DNA of 64,000 nucleotides from CAYJEQ01 sp964371155 (GTDB taxonomy: Bacteria; Bacillota; Clostridia; Oscillospirales; Ruminococcaceae). The notes under the pieces were generated by a model. The model did no database searches. It was not told the DNA's origin and saw nothing but the letters and a program-made list of their open reading frames with translations. The DNA lies in NCBI GenBank assembly GCA_964371155.1, contig CAYJLI010000001.1, forward strand, positions 89,134 to 153,133. Direction: 5' to 3'. The position numbers and the translations under genes were made by a program. Below, piece by piece: positions 17,400 to 26,767 of the stretch. Position 1 is the first letter of the stretch; each line of letters begins with the position of its first letter.

Positions 17400-18634
17400 T
17401 GACTCAAGCTATATTGATTTATTTTATTTGTTTTTTCAGCTATCATTTTATAATGCATTCATATTCTGCATCGATACTAAAATACAATTCCAATTGGCTT
17501 TACCCTGCGACTATAACCGCACTTATTAACGCTTCATTTTGGACTTATTACACTTTGTACTTGAGTTTAAGGTTTGAACCTCTCGCACTTTCTATTTATG
17601 CTTTAATTCTTTTCTTTGAATTTAAAATAGTATACAGAGCTGATAATGCTAAAGCGGTTTTCGCCGCATTTTCATTTACGGTTAATATTTTTTCAAAGAG
17701 ATTTGCGGCAATAGGAATATTAGCACTTATACAAGATGATATTATGATGAATATCGCCGCCGACGCACAGAGTAGGCTAATAATATCCGCAGCTTCTTTT
17801 GCAGTTTCGGTGAGTACTATTTTTGTTGCAAAAAAACTTTTGCCAAGCCAATACATGGATATGATACTTGCGGACAGAAAAAACCTCTCCTTTGCAAGTA
17901 ATGTTACAACAGCGATATTCATGTTACTTGTATTACTCTCTATGACAATGGGAGCTCCTACCACACAAAACAACATAAAATACATATTTATTTTAGTTGG
18001 TGGCTCGGCTATTATGGGTTATGGGATAGTAATGTTTTACGCTTACATATTTTCACAGCTTCAAATATATGTGACTAAGTATGAAAATTTATCGAACACT
18101 CTCTCCAACGAAAAATTAGCAATTAAATCCCTTGAAGACGAATACACCACCGACCCTCTCACAGGTCTTAGAACCAGAGATGTAGCAATAAATCAAATTA
18201 ATAAATACCTTGATGATAAGGCAACATTCTACATCATATTCATAGACATGGATGGTCTTAAATTAGTAAATGATAAATATGGTCACTCCGAGGGGGATTT
18301 TTATATAAAATCTGTTGCAGAAAGCCTTTTATCGTATTTTTCAGACGATATTATTTCCCGTTACGGCGGAGATGAATTTTTGATAGTTGGTGAGTATCCT
18401 GATGAATATCTCCCCGCTATGAAAACCATGGGTTGTTATCAAAACATAATAGATCTTTCAAATAAGTATGACTTAAGCTATCAAACCTCCGCAAGCTATG
18501 GATGGGTAAAGGTTGACCATTTAAATAAACTTTCGGCCAATGAGCTGATAAAAATTGCGGACAGCCGTATGTATGAAGTAAAGAAGACAAGGAAAAATGC
18601 ACGGCATATCACCAGTAGTATCAAAAAAGGTTAA
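17396..18634 (+). CDS. membrane diguanylate cyclase (GGDEF), paralogue of the preceding gene
   Basis: It has exactly the same length (412 residues) and layout as its upstream neighbour: multiple transmembrane helices over about 1-220, then a GGDEF domain with SRYGGDEFLIV. The metal-binding segment FIDMDGLKLVNDKYGHSEGD is intact, so catalysis is likely. The RxxD inhibitory site is not present (FSDD at the equivalent place). The two genes overlap by 4 bp and are presumably translationally coupled tandem duplicates. The membrane sensor parts have diverged strongly. Confidence 0.87.
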   Translation: MMTQAILIYFICFFSYHFIMHSYSASILKYNSNWLYPATITALINASFWTYYTLYLSLRFEPLALSIYALILFFEFKIVYRADNAKAVFAAFSFTVNIFSKRFAAIGILALIQDDIMMNIAADAQSRLIISAASFAVSVSTIFVAKKLLPSQYMDMILADRKNLSFASNVTTAIFMLLVLLSMTMGAPTTQNNIKYIFILVGGSAIMGYGIVMFYAYIFSQLQIYVTKYENLSNTLSNEKLAIKSLEDEYTTDPLTGLRTRDVAINQINKYLDDKATFYIIFIDMDGLKLVNDKYGHSEGDFYIKSVAESLLSYFSDDIISRYGGDEFLIVGEYPDEYLPAMKTMGCYQNIIDLSNKYDLSYQTSASYGWVKVDHLNKLSANELIKIADSRMYEVKKTRKNARHITSSIKKG

Positions 18635-18742
18635 TTTTGTTGTTGAATTGTTTTTAAATATGTGATAAGATTAATAATTGTAATGCAAATATAAATTCGC
18701 ACATCTTTAATTATAAAGCCTCTGAAGGGAGTTTTAATATTT

Positions 18743-19336
18743 ATGCGCAAACCAAAAGAAGAGCTCGAGCATCAAATACTTGAGTATATAACCAAAAGAG
18801 TGAGCGTGGGAATTCCACCTACAGTAAGAGAAATGTGTGATGACTTAGGGATTAAATCCACTTCAACAGCACATAAATACATGAAAATACTTGAAAGCAA
18901 GGGTCATATCAAAACTTCTACAAACTTAAACAGAAGTATACGCCTTGCCAAAATCCAAAATGTGGTGCATGTGCCTTTAGTGGGACAAGTTGCCGCTGGC
19001 ACTCCCATACTCGCAGTGGAAAACATCACAGATTACATCCCTTTTCATGCTACCCATGGCATGAATGAAGATTTATTTGCGCTTAAAGTTCGTGGTGACA
19101 GTATGATAAATGCTGCCATACTCGAGGATGATATTATCATATGCAATAAAACCTCCTATGCAAATAATGGTGAGATTGTAGTGGCTATGGTTGAAGATGA
19201 AGCTACTGTGAAGAGGTTTTTTAAAGAAAATGGGCATTATCGCCTACAACCTGAAAACGATAGTTTAGAACCGATTATTTTAGATGAAGTGTCCATTTTG
19301 GGCAAGGTTATTTCGGTTGTTAGAATATATCAATAA
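18743..19336 (+). CDS. lexA: LexA repressor
   Basis: SOS repressor with self-cleavage. The N-terminal winged helix (about 1-70) includes PTVREMCDDLGIKSTSTAHKYM. The cleavage site is an Ala-Gly in QVAAGTPILA. The catalytic Ser is in VRGDSMINAAI and the Lys in EATVKRFF, so autoproteolysis should work. The length of 197 residues is normal. AAGGGAG precedes the ATG. I did not see a convincing SOS box in the 108-bp upstream gap. Confidence 0.95.
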   Translation: MRKPKEELEHQILEYITKRVSVGIPPTVREMCDDLGIKSTSTAHKYMKILESKGHIKTSTNLNRSIRLAKIQNVVHVPLVGQVAAGTPILAVENITDYIPFHATHGMNEDLFALKVRGDSMINAAILEDDIIICNKTSYANNGEIVVAMVEDEATVKRFFKENGHYRLQPENDSLEPIILDEVSILGKVISVVRIYQ

Positions 19337-19429
19337 AACAATAATATTTGACGGTGCGCCGCCTCGGAGATTAATCTTCGCAAAAGCGGTCCCGTCTTTG
19401 CTATGTGCAAGAAGAAAAGGAGAAAAATT

Positions 19430-21247
19430 TTGATTAGAGAAGATTTGAGGAACATTGCAATTATCGCCCATGTTGACCATGGGAAAACCACACTTGTGGA
19501 TGAAATGCTTAAGCAAGGTGGCGCATTTAGGGAAAACCAAGTTGTAGAAGACAGAGTTATGGACTCGGGTGACTTAGAAAGAGAAAGAGGCATTACCATA
19601 CTCGCAAAAAACACCTCTGCTTACTACAATGGTATTAAGATTAACATTGTAGACACCCCAGGACATGCCGATTTCGGTGGCGAAGTTGAGCGTGTGCTTA
19701 AAATGGTTAATGGTGTTGTACTTTTGGTGGATGCATTTGAAGGCCCCATGCCGCAGACAAGATTTGTACTACAAAAAGCTCTTGAGCTCGGCCATAAAAT
19801 CGTAGTGGTTATCAATAAGGTGGACAGGCCCGACGCTCGTCCATATGAAATAGTTGATGAAGTGCTCGAATTGCTTATTGACCTTGAAGCAAGTGACGAA
19901 CAGCTCGACAGCCCAATAATTTTCTGTTCTGGCCGTCAGGGTACATCCGGTGTATCTCCTGAAAAGCTTGATAAAGACTTAACCGTGCTATTTGAAAAGA
20001 TAGTGGAGCATGTGGATGCCCCTGTGGGAAATGATGAAGAATCTCTTCAAGTACTTGTTTCCTCTATTGACTACAATGAATATGTGGGTAGAATTGCAAT
20101 AGGTAGAATTGAGCGTGGAAATGCTAAACCAAACCAAGATGTACAGGTATGTGAGTATCATGGTGCACATCAGCCATACAGAGGCAAAATAGTAAATCTC
20201 TATCAGATAGAGGGCTTAAAGCGTGTAGCTTGCGAAACTGCTTCAGTGGGAGATATTATATGCTTCTCAGGAATTGAGAAAATCACAATAGGTGACACTG
20301 TATGCGCCAGTCAAACTCCCGAGCCACTCCCCTTTGTGCAGATTTCTGCTCCAACTGTGGAAATGACCTTCTCGGTAAACGACAGCCCATTTGCCGGCAA
20401 GGATGGCAAATTCGTAACAAGCCGCCATTTGAGGGACAGGCTTTACAGAGAGCTTTTAAAGGATGTTTCTCTAAGAGTTGAGGACACCGACTCCGCCGAG
20501 AGCTTCAAGGTATCTGGTAGGGGTGAAATGCATCTCTCCATCCTTATCGAAACCATGCGTCGTGAGGGATATGAATTCCAAGTATCCACACCAAGGGTAT
20601 TATATAAAGAAATCGATGGTGAAAGGCATGAGCCTATTGAGCACCTTGTAGTCGATGTGCCAGAAGAGCATATGGGCAGCATCATGGAGGCAATGGGTGA
20701 GCGCAAAGGTGAGCTAACACATATGGCACCACAGGGAAGCCGTATGAGAATAGAGTTTTTAATTCCTGCAAGAGGATTATTCGGATATAAGAGTGCATTT
20801 TTAACTGCAACAAAGGGCGAGGGCATAATGAGCTCAGTATTCCATGGCTATCAGCCATTTAAAGGTGATATCGCTGGGCGTCATGTGGGCTCACTGATAG
20901 CATTTGAGGCAGGAGATGCGGTAACTTATGGCCTGTACAACGCACAGGATAGAGGCGTGCTCTTTATCGGTGCAGGCACCCCCGTTTATGAGGGAATGAT
21001 TGTTGGAATGTCTCCTAAGGGTGATGATTTAGCGGTAAATGTGTGTAAAAAGAAACAGGTTACAAACATGCGTGCATCGGGCTCGGATGAAGCACTTCGC
21101 CTTGTTCCACACAAAAAGCTAAGCATGGAAGAAGCACTTGAATTCTTAGCGGATGATGAGCTTTTAGAGGTAACGCCTAAGAATATCAGACTAAGGAAAA
21201 AGATACTTTCAAATCAGTTAAGAGCAAAGTCTTCATCAAAGAAATAA
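19430..21247 (+). CDS. typA: ribosome-associated GTPase TypA/BipA
   Basis: Translational GTPase acting in ribosome assembly and stress adaptation. G1 is AHVDHGKTT, G2 lies in RERGITI, G3 is DTPGHAD and G4 is NKVDRPDARP. EF-G-like domains follow, then the BipA-specific C-terminal domain. The start is taken as TTG at 19430 because AAAGGAG lies just upstream and the family N-terminus is REDLRNIAIIAHVDHG; an ATG nine codons earlier lacks a good site. The length of 605 residues fits. Confidence 0.95.
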   Translation: MIREDLRNIAIIAHVDHGKTTLVDEMLKQGGAFRENQVVEDRVMDSGDLERERGITILAKNTSAYYNGIKINIVDTPGHADFGGEVERVLKMVNGVVLLVDAFEGPMPQTRFVLQKALELGHKIVVVINKVDRPDARPYEIVDEVLELLIDLEASDEQLDSPIIFCSGRQGTSGVSPEKLDKDLTVLFEKIVEHVDAPVGNDEESLQVLVSSIDYNEYVGRIAIGRIERGNAKPNQDVQVCEYHGAHQPYRGKIVNLYQIEGLKRVACETASVGDIICFSGIEKITIGDTVCASQTPEPLPFVQISAPTVEMTFSVNDSPFAGKDGKFVTSRHLRDRLYRELLKDVSLRVEDTDSAESFKVSGRGEMHLSILIETMRREGYEFQVSTPRVLYKEIDGERHEPIEHLVVDVPEEHMGSIMEAMGERKGELTHMAPQGSRMRIEFLIPARGLFGYKSAFLTATKGEGIMSSVFHGYQPFKGDIAGRHVGSLIAFEAGDAVTYGLYNAQDRGVLFIGAGTPVYEGMIVGMSPKGDDLAVNVCKKKQVTNMRASGSDEALRLVPHKKLSMEEALEFLADDELLEVTPKNIRLRKKILSNQLRAKSSSKK

Positions 21248-21263
21248 TTAATACACTTAAATT

Positions 21264-21302
21264 TAAGGAGTACTTTTCGCCGCCGGCGAAAAGTACTCCT
21301 TA
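21264..21302 (+). terminator. Rho-independent terminator of typA
   Basis: An 18-bp perfect stem (21264-21281 with 21285-21302) with a 3-base loop, followed by GTTTTTTAG. It may also serve the convergent spoIID gene. Confidence 0.8.
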
Positions 21303-21320
21303 GTTTTTTAGATATAGACT

Positions 21321-22550
21321 TTACTCCCTCATGGTTATAACAGCATCCGTGTAATAATGCATTAGTATTTCTTCATAATTATAGCCCTGCCTTGCCATAT
21401 AATCCGCCCCATATTGGCTGAGCCCCACTCCGTGCCCATAGCCCTTTACGGTGAAGATTATATTACCTCCCGATGCTCGCACCTCAAATGCAGAAGAGCG
21501 AAGGTCAAGTGCTTCTCGTATGTCAAGCCCTGAGAGCATCACACCCCCCACATTTGCAAGCACAACATATCCACCTTCGGAGGTTTCCACCGGCAGTATC
21601 CACTGATTGGCATCATCGCCAAAAACCACTTCCGGCCAGAGTGCTTGCATTTTTTCTTTCAGCTCGCTTTCGGTCATAGCCACTTCTGTTTCAAAATTTG
21701 GTGAGAGTAAATCCCCCTCGCTTTCTACTGGGAGAAGATAATCAGCACTTCCCACCCATACATTTGCCGCATCCTCAGTAATTCCCGCAGAAGCGGCGTG
21801 ATATGCCGCCACTATCGGCTGTGAATTGTATGTGAGCACCTCATCTTTAACACTGTACACCGCATCGCTTATTTTTCCCCAGTAAAGCTCATAGTCAGCA
21901 CCAAAAAAATCCCTTGCTGTGGCTTCATCCATATAGCCTTTACGGTTTACTGGGTCTGCGGAAAAATCTGCACCTTGCAGTGAGGGGTCGGGCTTTAATA
22001 TATTATTATATCTCAGCCTAATTGCATATGTGCGTGCCGCTACTGCCTGAGCTTTTAGTGCTTCACTGTGAAAGGAAGCAGGCATCTCTGCCGCTACCGC
22101 TCCCATTACATACTCTTCTATATCCACTCTATCTACCGCACCCGTACTTAAATTTAGTATTTCGAAATAATCCGTATCGTACATCGGCGCAAGTGTTTCG
22201 CTCGCTTCTTCCTCCACTTCTATTTCAGGGGCTGGCTTAGCGTCTTCAACCTCCTCCAACTGCTCTTCCTCATTTACGGCATCCTCCACCTCTACATACT
22301 CTTGCTCCGCCTCTTCCACTTCTGGGATTGGCACAGCCCATGGCGGTGATAGCACCTGTGAATTTTCCTCCACCGAGGCATCAGTAGATATATAACTGCC
22401 TTTAAACTCTACAATGCCAAGAGGTATTATTACAACTACAAGGGCAAAAACCGAAATAATAAGTATTGGCAATCTCATTTTACTCACTCCATCCGAAATC
22501 TTTTTTAAAAAGTATATAATATTTTTAAAAAAGTACTTGTCGTAACGCAT
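21321..22550 (-). CDS. spoIID: stage II sporulation protein D (SpoIID), peptidoglycan lytic transglycosylase
   Basis: Cleaves glycan strands during engulfment of the forespore. There is an N-terminal membrane anchor (about 22-45), a Glu-rich linker (about 70-120), then the SpoIID domain. Seen motifs are VDIEEYVMGAVAAEMPASFHSEALKAQAVAARTYA, given here in pieces as VDIEEYVMGAV, EMPASF and EALKAQAVAARTYA; also AAYHAASAG and GYGHGVGLSQYGADYMARQG near the C-terminus. The catalytic Glu is in AAEMP. The acidic linker makes it longer (409 residues) than B. subtilis SpoIID. Confidence 0.9.
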   Translation of the reverse strand: MRYDKYFFKNIIYFLKKISDGVSKMRLPILIISVFALVVVIIPLGIVEFKGSYISTDASVEENSQVLSPPWAVPIPEVEEAEQEYVEVEDAVNEEEQLEEVEDAKPAPEIEVEEEASETLAPMYDTDYFEILNLSTGAVDRVDIEEYVMGAVAAEMPASFHSEALKAQAVAARTYAIRLRYNNILKPDPSLQGADFSADPVNRKGYMDEATARDFFGADYELYWGKISDAVYSVKDEVLTYNSQPIVAAYHAASAGITEDAANVWVGSADYLLPVESEGDLLSPNFETEVAMTESELKEKMQALWPEVVFGDDANQWILPVETSEGGYVVLANVGGVMLSGLDIREALDLRSSAFEVRASGGNIIFTVKGYGHGVGLSQYGADYMARQGYNYEEILMHYYTDAVITMRE

Positions 22551-22647
22551 ATATTGACTGTATAATATTAAATGGATGATTATTATTTTTTAAGTGACAT
22601 AATATGATTTATATAGACATATATTGTAATATGAAGGATTTGGTGTT

Positions 22648-24069
22648 TTGATAAAAAGAATTATATATATACTCCTTGCAGTCGCTGTGCTGTTTTCTTC
22701 TGGGCTTGTATCGTCAGCTTCGGATAAGCCTGTTATGCTCTCCGATACTGCAATACTAATGGATGCTGACACAGGACAGATACTCTATGAAAAAAACATG
22801 CACAAGGTAAAAGAGCCTGCGAGTATAACTAAGATACCCACGGTTTACCTCTCAGTGGTACATGCTTCACCCGAAGATTTATACACAGTCGTGAGAGAAG
22901 ATACCCAGCTAATAGCCCGTGCCACTCATATAAGCTTGCTTGTGGGTGAAGTGGTTAGTATGGAAAACCTACAATATGCCGCAATGCTTATGTCGGCAAA
23001 TGATGCCTGTAACGCTATTGCAAATGCGGTAAGTGGCAGCTATTCAGAGTTTGCCGCACTGATGAACGAATTTGCTGAGTCCTCAGGTGCTTTGAATACG
23101 AATTTCTTAAATGCACATGGACTTCCAGAAGATGGCCATGTCACCACTGCATATGACATGGCTATGATGACTAAAGCCGCAATAGGCAATAGCGATTTTG
23201 TTGAGATATTTTCCACTGTCACCTATACAATGCCCGAAACAAATCTGCAACCCGAGAGATATTTTGCAAATGGGGATGACTCAATGAAGCAAAACGACCC
23301 ATACTACTACTCAGATGTATTGGGTGGTAAACTTGGATGGACGGAAGAAGCAAGGCATACAAAGGTAACAGTAGCCACAAGGGGTGGGCGCACACTCATC
23401 GCTGTGGTTATGGACGAAGCAAACGCAAGTTCAAAATATATAGACACCGCCGCACTTTTTGATTACGGTTTTTCAAGTTTTTCTGAAAACATATTCACTG
23501 CTTCTATTTTTGAGCCCGTTAGCTTAGAAGTAAAGGATGGGGTGAATGTGGTAGGTACAGCGGAGGCGTATTTAACGCAGGGGGCTACATTTTTGCTCCA
23601 CAATACAAACTCAATGGGCGATGTAACATACAGCCACAACCTGCCGGATTATATACCCTTTGAAGTGGTGGAGGATACCGATTACTCGGTAACAATCTCT
23701 CTCCCCTCAAGTGGTGGCATGTACCCTGCCACAATTACATTGCCGCTAAAGGTGGAATTCACTCCAACGATAGTCACAGTGGTTTCACTTCCCTTTAAAG
23801 AGCAGGCAGCGTGGGTTGCTACTGAGCTTTTAAAGGTGAGTAGCACAAGTCTTGCGATAATGTGCGCTGTTTTCTTTGCCTTTACAGTATTGATGCTACT
23901 TAGAAAATATTTCATCCTACTAAACCGATTTATCATGAGAAAAAGGCATCAGGCAAGGCAGAGGGCGAGAGTGAAGGCGGAGGCACAGCGTCGGCGAGAT
24001 GTGGCAAGAAAAGCAAAACTACAAAAAGAGGCAATCCTTAAAAATGCAAATAGAAAAAAACGCCAATAA
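22648..24069 (+). CDS. dacF: D-alanyl-D-alanine carboxypeptidase (DacF/PBP5 type) with an altered KTG motif
   Basis: A low-molecular-weight penicillin-binding protein that would trim the terminal D-Ala of peptidoglycan stem peptides. It starts at TTG with AAGGA upstream. It has a signal peptide (about 1-23), then the S11 peptidase domain with SITK (nucleophile Ser) and SAND (SxN). The third motif, normally KTG, reads KLG in GGKLGWTEEA. A PBP5-like C-terminal beta domain, a transmembrane helix (about 405-425) and a highly basic tail rich in Arg, Lys and Ala follow. The divergent spoIID neighbour suggests a sporulation or wall role. The KLG change may alter activity. Confidence 0.85.
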   Translation: MIKRIIYILLAVAVLFSSGLVSSASDKPVMLSDTAILMDADTGQILYEKNMHKVKEPASITKIPTVYLSVVHASPEDLYTVVREDTQLIARATHISLLVGEVVSMENLQYAAMLMSANDACNAIANAVSGSYSEFAALMNEFAESSGALNTNFLNAHGLPEDGHVTTAYDMAMMTKAAIGNSDFVEIFSTVTYTMPETNLQPERYFANGDDSMKQNDPYYYSDVLGGKLGWTEEARHTKVTVATRGGRTLIAVVMDEANASSKYIDTAALFDYGFSSFSENIFTASIFEPVSLEVKDGVNVVGTAEAYLTQGATFLLHNTNSMGDVTYSHNLPDYIPFEVVEDTDYSVTISLPSSGGMYPATITLPLKVEFTPTIVTVVSLPFKEQAAWVATELLKVSSTSLAIMCAVFFAFTVLMLLRKYFILLNRFIMRKRHQARQRARVKAEAQRRRDVARKAKLQKEAILKNANRKKRQ

Positions 24070-24214
24070 TTTAGCCTTTTTAAAACTTTACACACATTAC
24101 AAATTATCTTAGACTCTATTCACAGCACAGTTTTCCACCTATTCACCACTATTACTACATCACGCTATGATTACTATTTTATTATGATGCCAAACGGCGA
24201 AATGGAGCATTTTT

Positions 24215-25099
24215 ATGAGCAAAAAATTATTGTTTATAGTAAATCCGGTTTCGGGTAAGTCGCATATAAAAAATGATTTACTCGAAGTGGTTAATATATT
24301 TGTAAAAAGCGGGTATAGTGTTTCCCTTTATATCACACAGACAACGGGCGATGCTAAAATGCACTTACTGCAAAATATTGATGGTTATGATTTGATTGTG
24401 TGCAGTGGAGGGGATGGCACGCTCAATGAAGTGGTGTCCGCCATTATAAAGGCTGACAGCTCTGTGAAGATTGGATATATCCCCACCGGCACCACCAACG
24501 ACTTTGCGTTGAGCATGGGAATAAGCAGGCATATCCCCACCGCCGCTAAGGTGGTTGTGAGTGGTGAGCCATTTTCTTGCGACATAGGTTATTTTAACGG
24601 AACAAATTTTCTCTATGTGGCAGCATTTGGGCTTTTTACGAATGTGTCCTACACTACTTCGCAAAATGTAAAGAACACCCTTGGTCAGCTCGCCTATTTT
24701 TTAGAGGGCGTAAAGGCACTTTCTGAGATAAAAAGCTATTATTTAGATATTGAGTACAATGGTGTGAAAATCAGTGGCGATTTTATGTTTGGCATGATTA
24801 CAAATAGCAACAGCATTGGTGGCTTTAAAAATATCTCCGCCGAAAAAATAAGCTTAAACGATGGGCTTTTCGAGGTGATAATGATAAAGAAACCGAATAG
24901 TTTTGCAGAGTTTAGAAAACTAATAATCGAGCTCCTCTCTTTCGAGGGCAACTCTAAATACATTCATCGATTTTTAACTGACAGCTTAAATATATCCTGC
25001 AAAGAAAATTTCGCTTGGACACTTGACGGGGAGTTTGGCGGAAACTATGATAATGTTACTATTAAAAATTTAAAAGAAGCTGTTACATTTATTGTTTAA
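24215..25099 (+). CDS. diacylglycerol/lipid kinase family protein (DagK/YegS type)
   Basis: Predicted lipid kinase that phosphorylates diacylglycerol or a similar lipid. The 294-residue protein has the DAGK catalytic domain at the N-terminus: LFIVNPVSGKS, then VCSGGDGTLNEVVSAI (the GGDGT nucleotide motif) and GYIPTGTTNDFA. The C-terminal beta domain contains NGLF-type DGLFEVIMI. It is a single gene; the copy B repeat element lies downstream. The substrate is uncertain. Confidence 0.88.
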   Translation: MSKKLLFIVNPVSGKSHIKNDLLEVVNIFVKSGYSVSLYITQTTGDAKMHLLQNIDGYDLIVCSGGDGTLNEVVSAIIKADSSVKIGYIPTGTTNDFALSMGISRHIPTAAKVVVSGEPFSCDIGYFNGTNFLYVAAFGLFTNVSYTTSQNVKNTLGQLAYFLEGVKALSEIKSYYLDIEYNGVKISGDFMFGMITNSNSIGGFKNISAEKISLNDGLFEVIMIKKPNSFAEFRKLIIELLSFEGNSKYIHRFLTDSLNISCKENFAWTLDGEFGGNYDNVTIKNLKEAVTFIV

Positions 25100-25130
25100 T
25101 AATTTTTATAAGGCTTACTTAATATAAATT

Positions 25131-25389
25131 AGGGAGTATATCTCCGCCGATGGCGGAGGTATACTCCCTCAGACTGAAGCCAAAAGCGAAACCACAAAAA
25201 AACTTATGATTTTTTTTGCTTACTGTGTCACCTAAAACTTTCAAATTACGCTCATATACCCTCGTATTACTCGCTTATTTAAAAGTTTAGTTCCTTGTAT
25301 TTCATCTTTTCTCTTTAGTCTCACAGATTGCAGACTATCTCTGCAATCTCAGGGAGTATATCTCCGCCGATGGCGGAGATATACTCCCT
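25131..25389. repeat. structured repeat element, copy B, bracketed by duplicated palindromes
   Basis: It lies between two convergent genes. Near-identical palindromes stand at 25131-25169 and 25351-25389 (arms of 18 bases from AGGGAGTATA to CTCCGCC, loop GAT). The 181-bp body between them aligns along its full length to copy A in the dnaK-dnaJ gap. The same hairpins recur: CAAAAAAA with TTTTTTTG around 25195-25218; AAACTTT with AAAGTTT (25235-25288); and AGATTGCAGA with TCTGCAATCT (25325-25349), which differs from copy A by two compensated base pairs. Confidence 0.75.
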
Positions 25390-25410
25390 GAATTAATGTG
25401 TTGCTTTTTT

Positions 25411-25641
25411 CTATATTATCTCAAAATATCCCATACAGAGAGCTACAATGAGCAGTGCGAAAGTCCACACCTCGAGCCATTGCTTATTTCTTATGGACAT
25501 TATTATGTTAACACTTCCCACAATAACGGTAGCGCCAACAGCCATAAGCCATGTAAAGAGTCCCTGTACGAAAATGAATTCCAAAGCGGTCAGTGTTCCT
25601 ACAACTAAAAAGGTGATTTGTAATGCGTTATTTTTTTTCAT
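25411..25641 (-). CDS. small two- to three-helix membrane protein
   Basis: A 76-residue hydrophobic protein with about three membrane segments (10-28, 30-50, 57-75) and a short basic N-terminus. GGGAGAAAT gives a ribosome site. It is 18 bp downstream of the FkbM gene on the same strand, so probably co-transcribed. No family was recognised. Confidence 0.6.
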   Translation of the reverse strand: MKKNNALQITFLVVGTLTALEFIFVQGLFTWLMAVGATVIVGSVNIIMSIRNKQWLEVWTFALLIVALCMGYFEII

Positions 25642-25659
25642 TTTATTTCTCCCTTTCGT

Positions 25660-26730
25660 TTAAAAATCCTCTGCGATACAGTAATAGATATTTTCCCATG
25701 CAGGTATATAGTGGTTATGCCTTAAATAAATTTTATAGCTCGGGTTTAATTCGTCTATGAGTTTTGGTAGGGTAAATAAGTCCTCGTTTCGGTGATATGT
25801 GGCAACACCAAGTGCGGGGCTATATCTTTTGATAATATTTTTGCATCCTAAAATGGTGTGATACTCAGCACCCTCCACATCCATTTTTATATAGTTTAAG
25901 GTTTTATCATAGAGCAGATTGTCCACGCTATTTACCGCCACTTTTATCTTTCCAGCTTCTGAAAAAGCTGAATTTCTTCCTGATTTTTTGCTAAATGAGA
26001 GTTCTGCTTCTTCGCTGTATGAGCCTATATTGTATAAAAAGCAGTTTTTGAGATGTTCGGTATTTTTACTGAGTTTTAAAAAATTCTTTGCATCGGGCTC
26101 AAATGCATGTATTTCCCCCGCAGTCGGGCAGAGTGATAGAAGCTCGTTTATCGTGTCCCCGTCATATGCGCCTAAATCGAGATATGCCATGCCATTTGCA
26201 AGCGGCAAAAGCTCTGTGTAATCCTGCGTCCTTGTGCTGGAAATCGGTGCGAGGTAATCTATTTTGCCACTAATTTTAAAATTTATTATACCACTTAGCA
26301 CATTCCTTGATTTTTCGTCTGCCAGCCTATCCCACAGCCATAAGAAATCGCTTTGGTGTGAGATGAGATAATCAAATGTGAAAAGCCCCTCCCCTATTAC
26401 AGGGACATCGGGAGCATATAGCTCATGCTTTTTTGAAAGGTCGTATATTTTCTTTAAAAGCGTGCTCTCAAATGCGGCAAATGCGAGTAAAATTATAAAA
26501 TCCTCATAAAGCTCTTCTATTTCGGAGAGAGTTTTTACTTTATATCCTAAAAAACTATGCCCTCGTACATATTCATCGCTTGCAAAAATTTCTGATATTT
26601 CTATGCCATAACTTTTGCAGACTTCCATTATTTTAATTGCGCCGTCGCCCATACCATATATGACTATCGGCTTTTTACTTTCTTTTAAATGGCTCCATAA
26701 ATCATGGCTTTCATTTAGAAAAGGTAACAT
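25660..26730 (-). CDS. FkbM family methyltransferase with an N-terminal Rossmann-like domain
   Basis: The C-terminal half (about 155-350) is an FkbM-type SAM methyltransferase: YLDLGAYDGDT (motif I), IHAFEPDAKNFLKL, and YIKMDVEGAEY. The N-terminal part (KPIVIYGMGDGAIKIMEVC) resembles the small nucleotide-sugar-associated Rossmann domains found fused to FkbM. Such enzymes O-methylate sugars of glycans or antibiotics. The start at 26730 is chosen because CGGAG is well spaced before it; a start 15 codons upstream overlaps gpsA. The acceptor is unknown. Confidence 0.8.
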   Translation of the reverse strand: MLPFLNESHDLWSHLKESKKPIVIYGMGDGAIKIMEVCKSYGIEISEIFASDEYVRGHSFLGYKVKTLSEIEELYEDFIILLAFAAFESTLLKKIYDLSKKHELYAPDVPVIGEGLFTFDYLISHQSDFLWLWDRLADEKSRNVLSGIINFKISGKIDYLAPISSTRTQDYTELLPLANGMAYLDLGAYDGDTINELLSLCPTAGEIHAFEPDAKNFLKLSKNTEHLKNCFLYNIGSYSEEAELSFSKKSGRNSAFSEAGKIKVAVNSVDNLLYDKTLNYIKMDVEGAEYHTILGCKNIIKRYSPALGVATYHRNEDLFTLPKLIDELNPSYKIYLRHNHYIPAWENIYYCIAEDF

Positions 26731-26767
26731 ATTAGTGCTCCGTTCTTCGCTGTGCCGACACACAATA

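Noticed and set aside
18635..18742. SOS box upstream of lexA
   Set aside because: I looked for a GAAC/GTTC dyad of the Bacillus or clostridial type and found no convincing match.
12204..25389. CRISPR array from the repeated palindromes
   Set aside because: Only two units per site, different units between sites, spacing of about 205-220 bp, and no cas genes.
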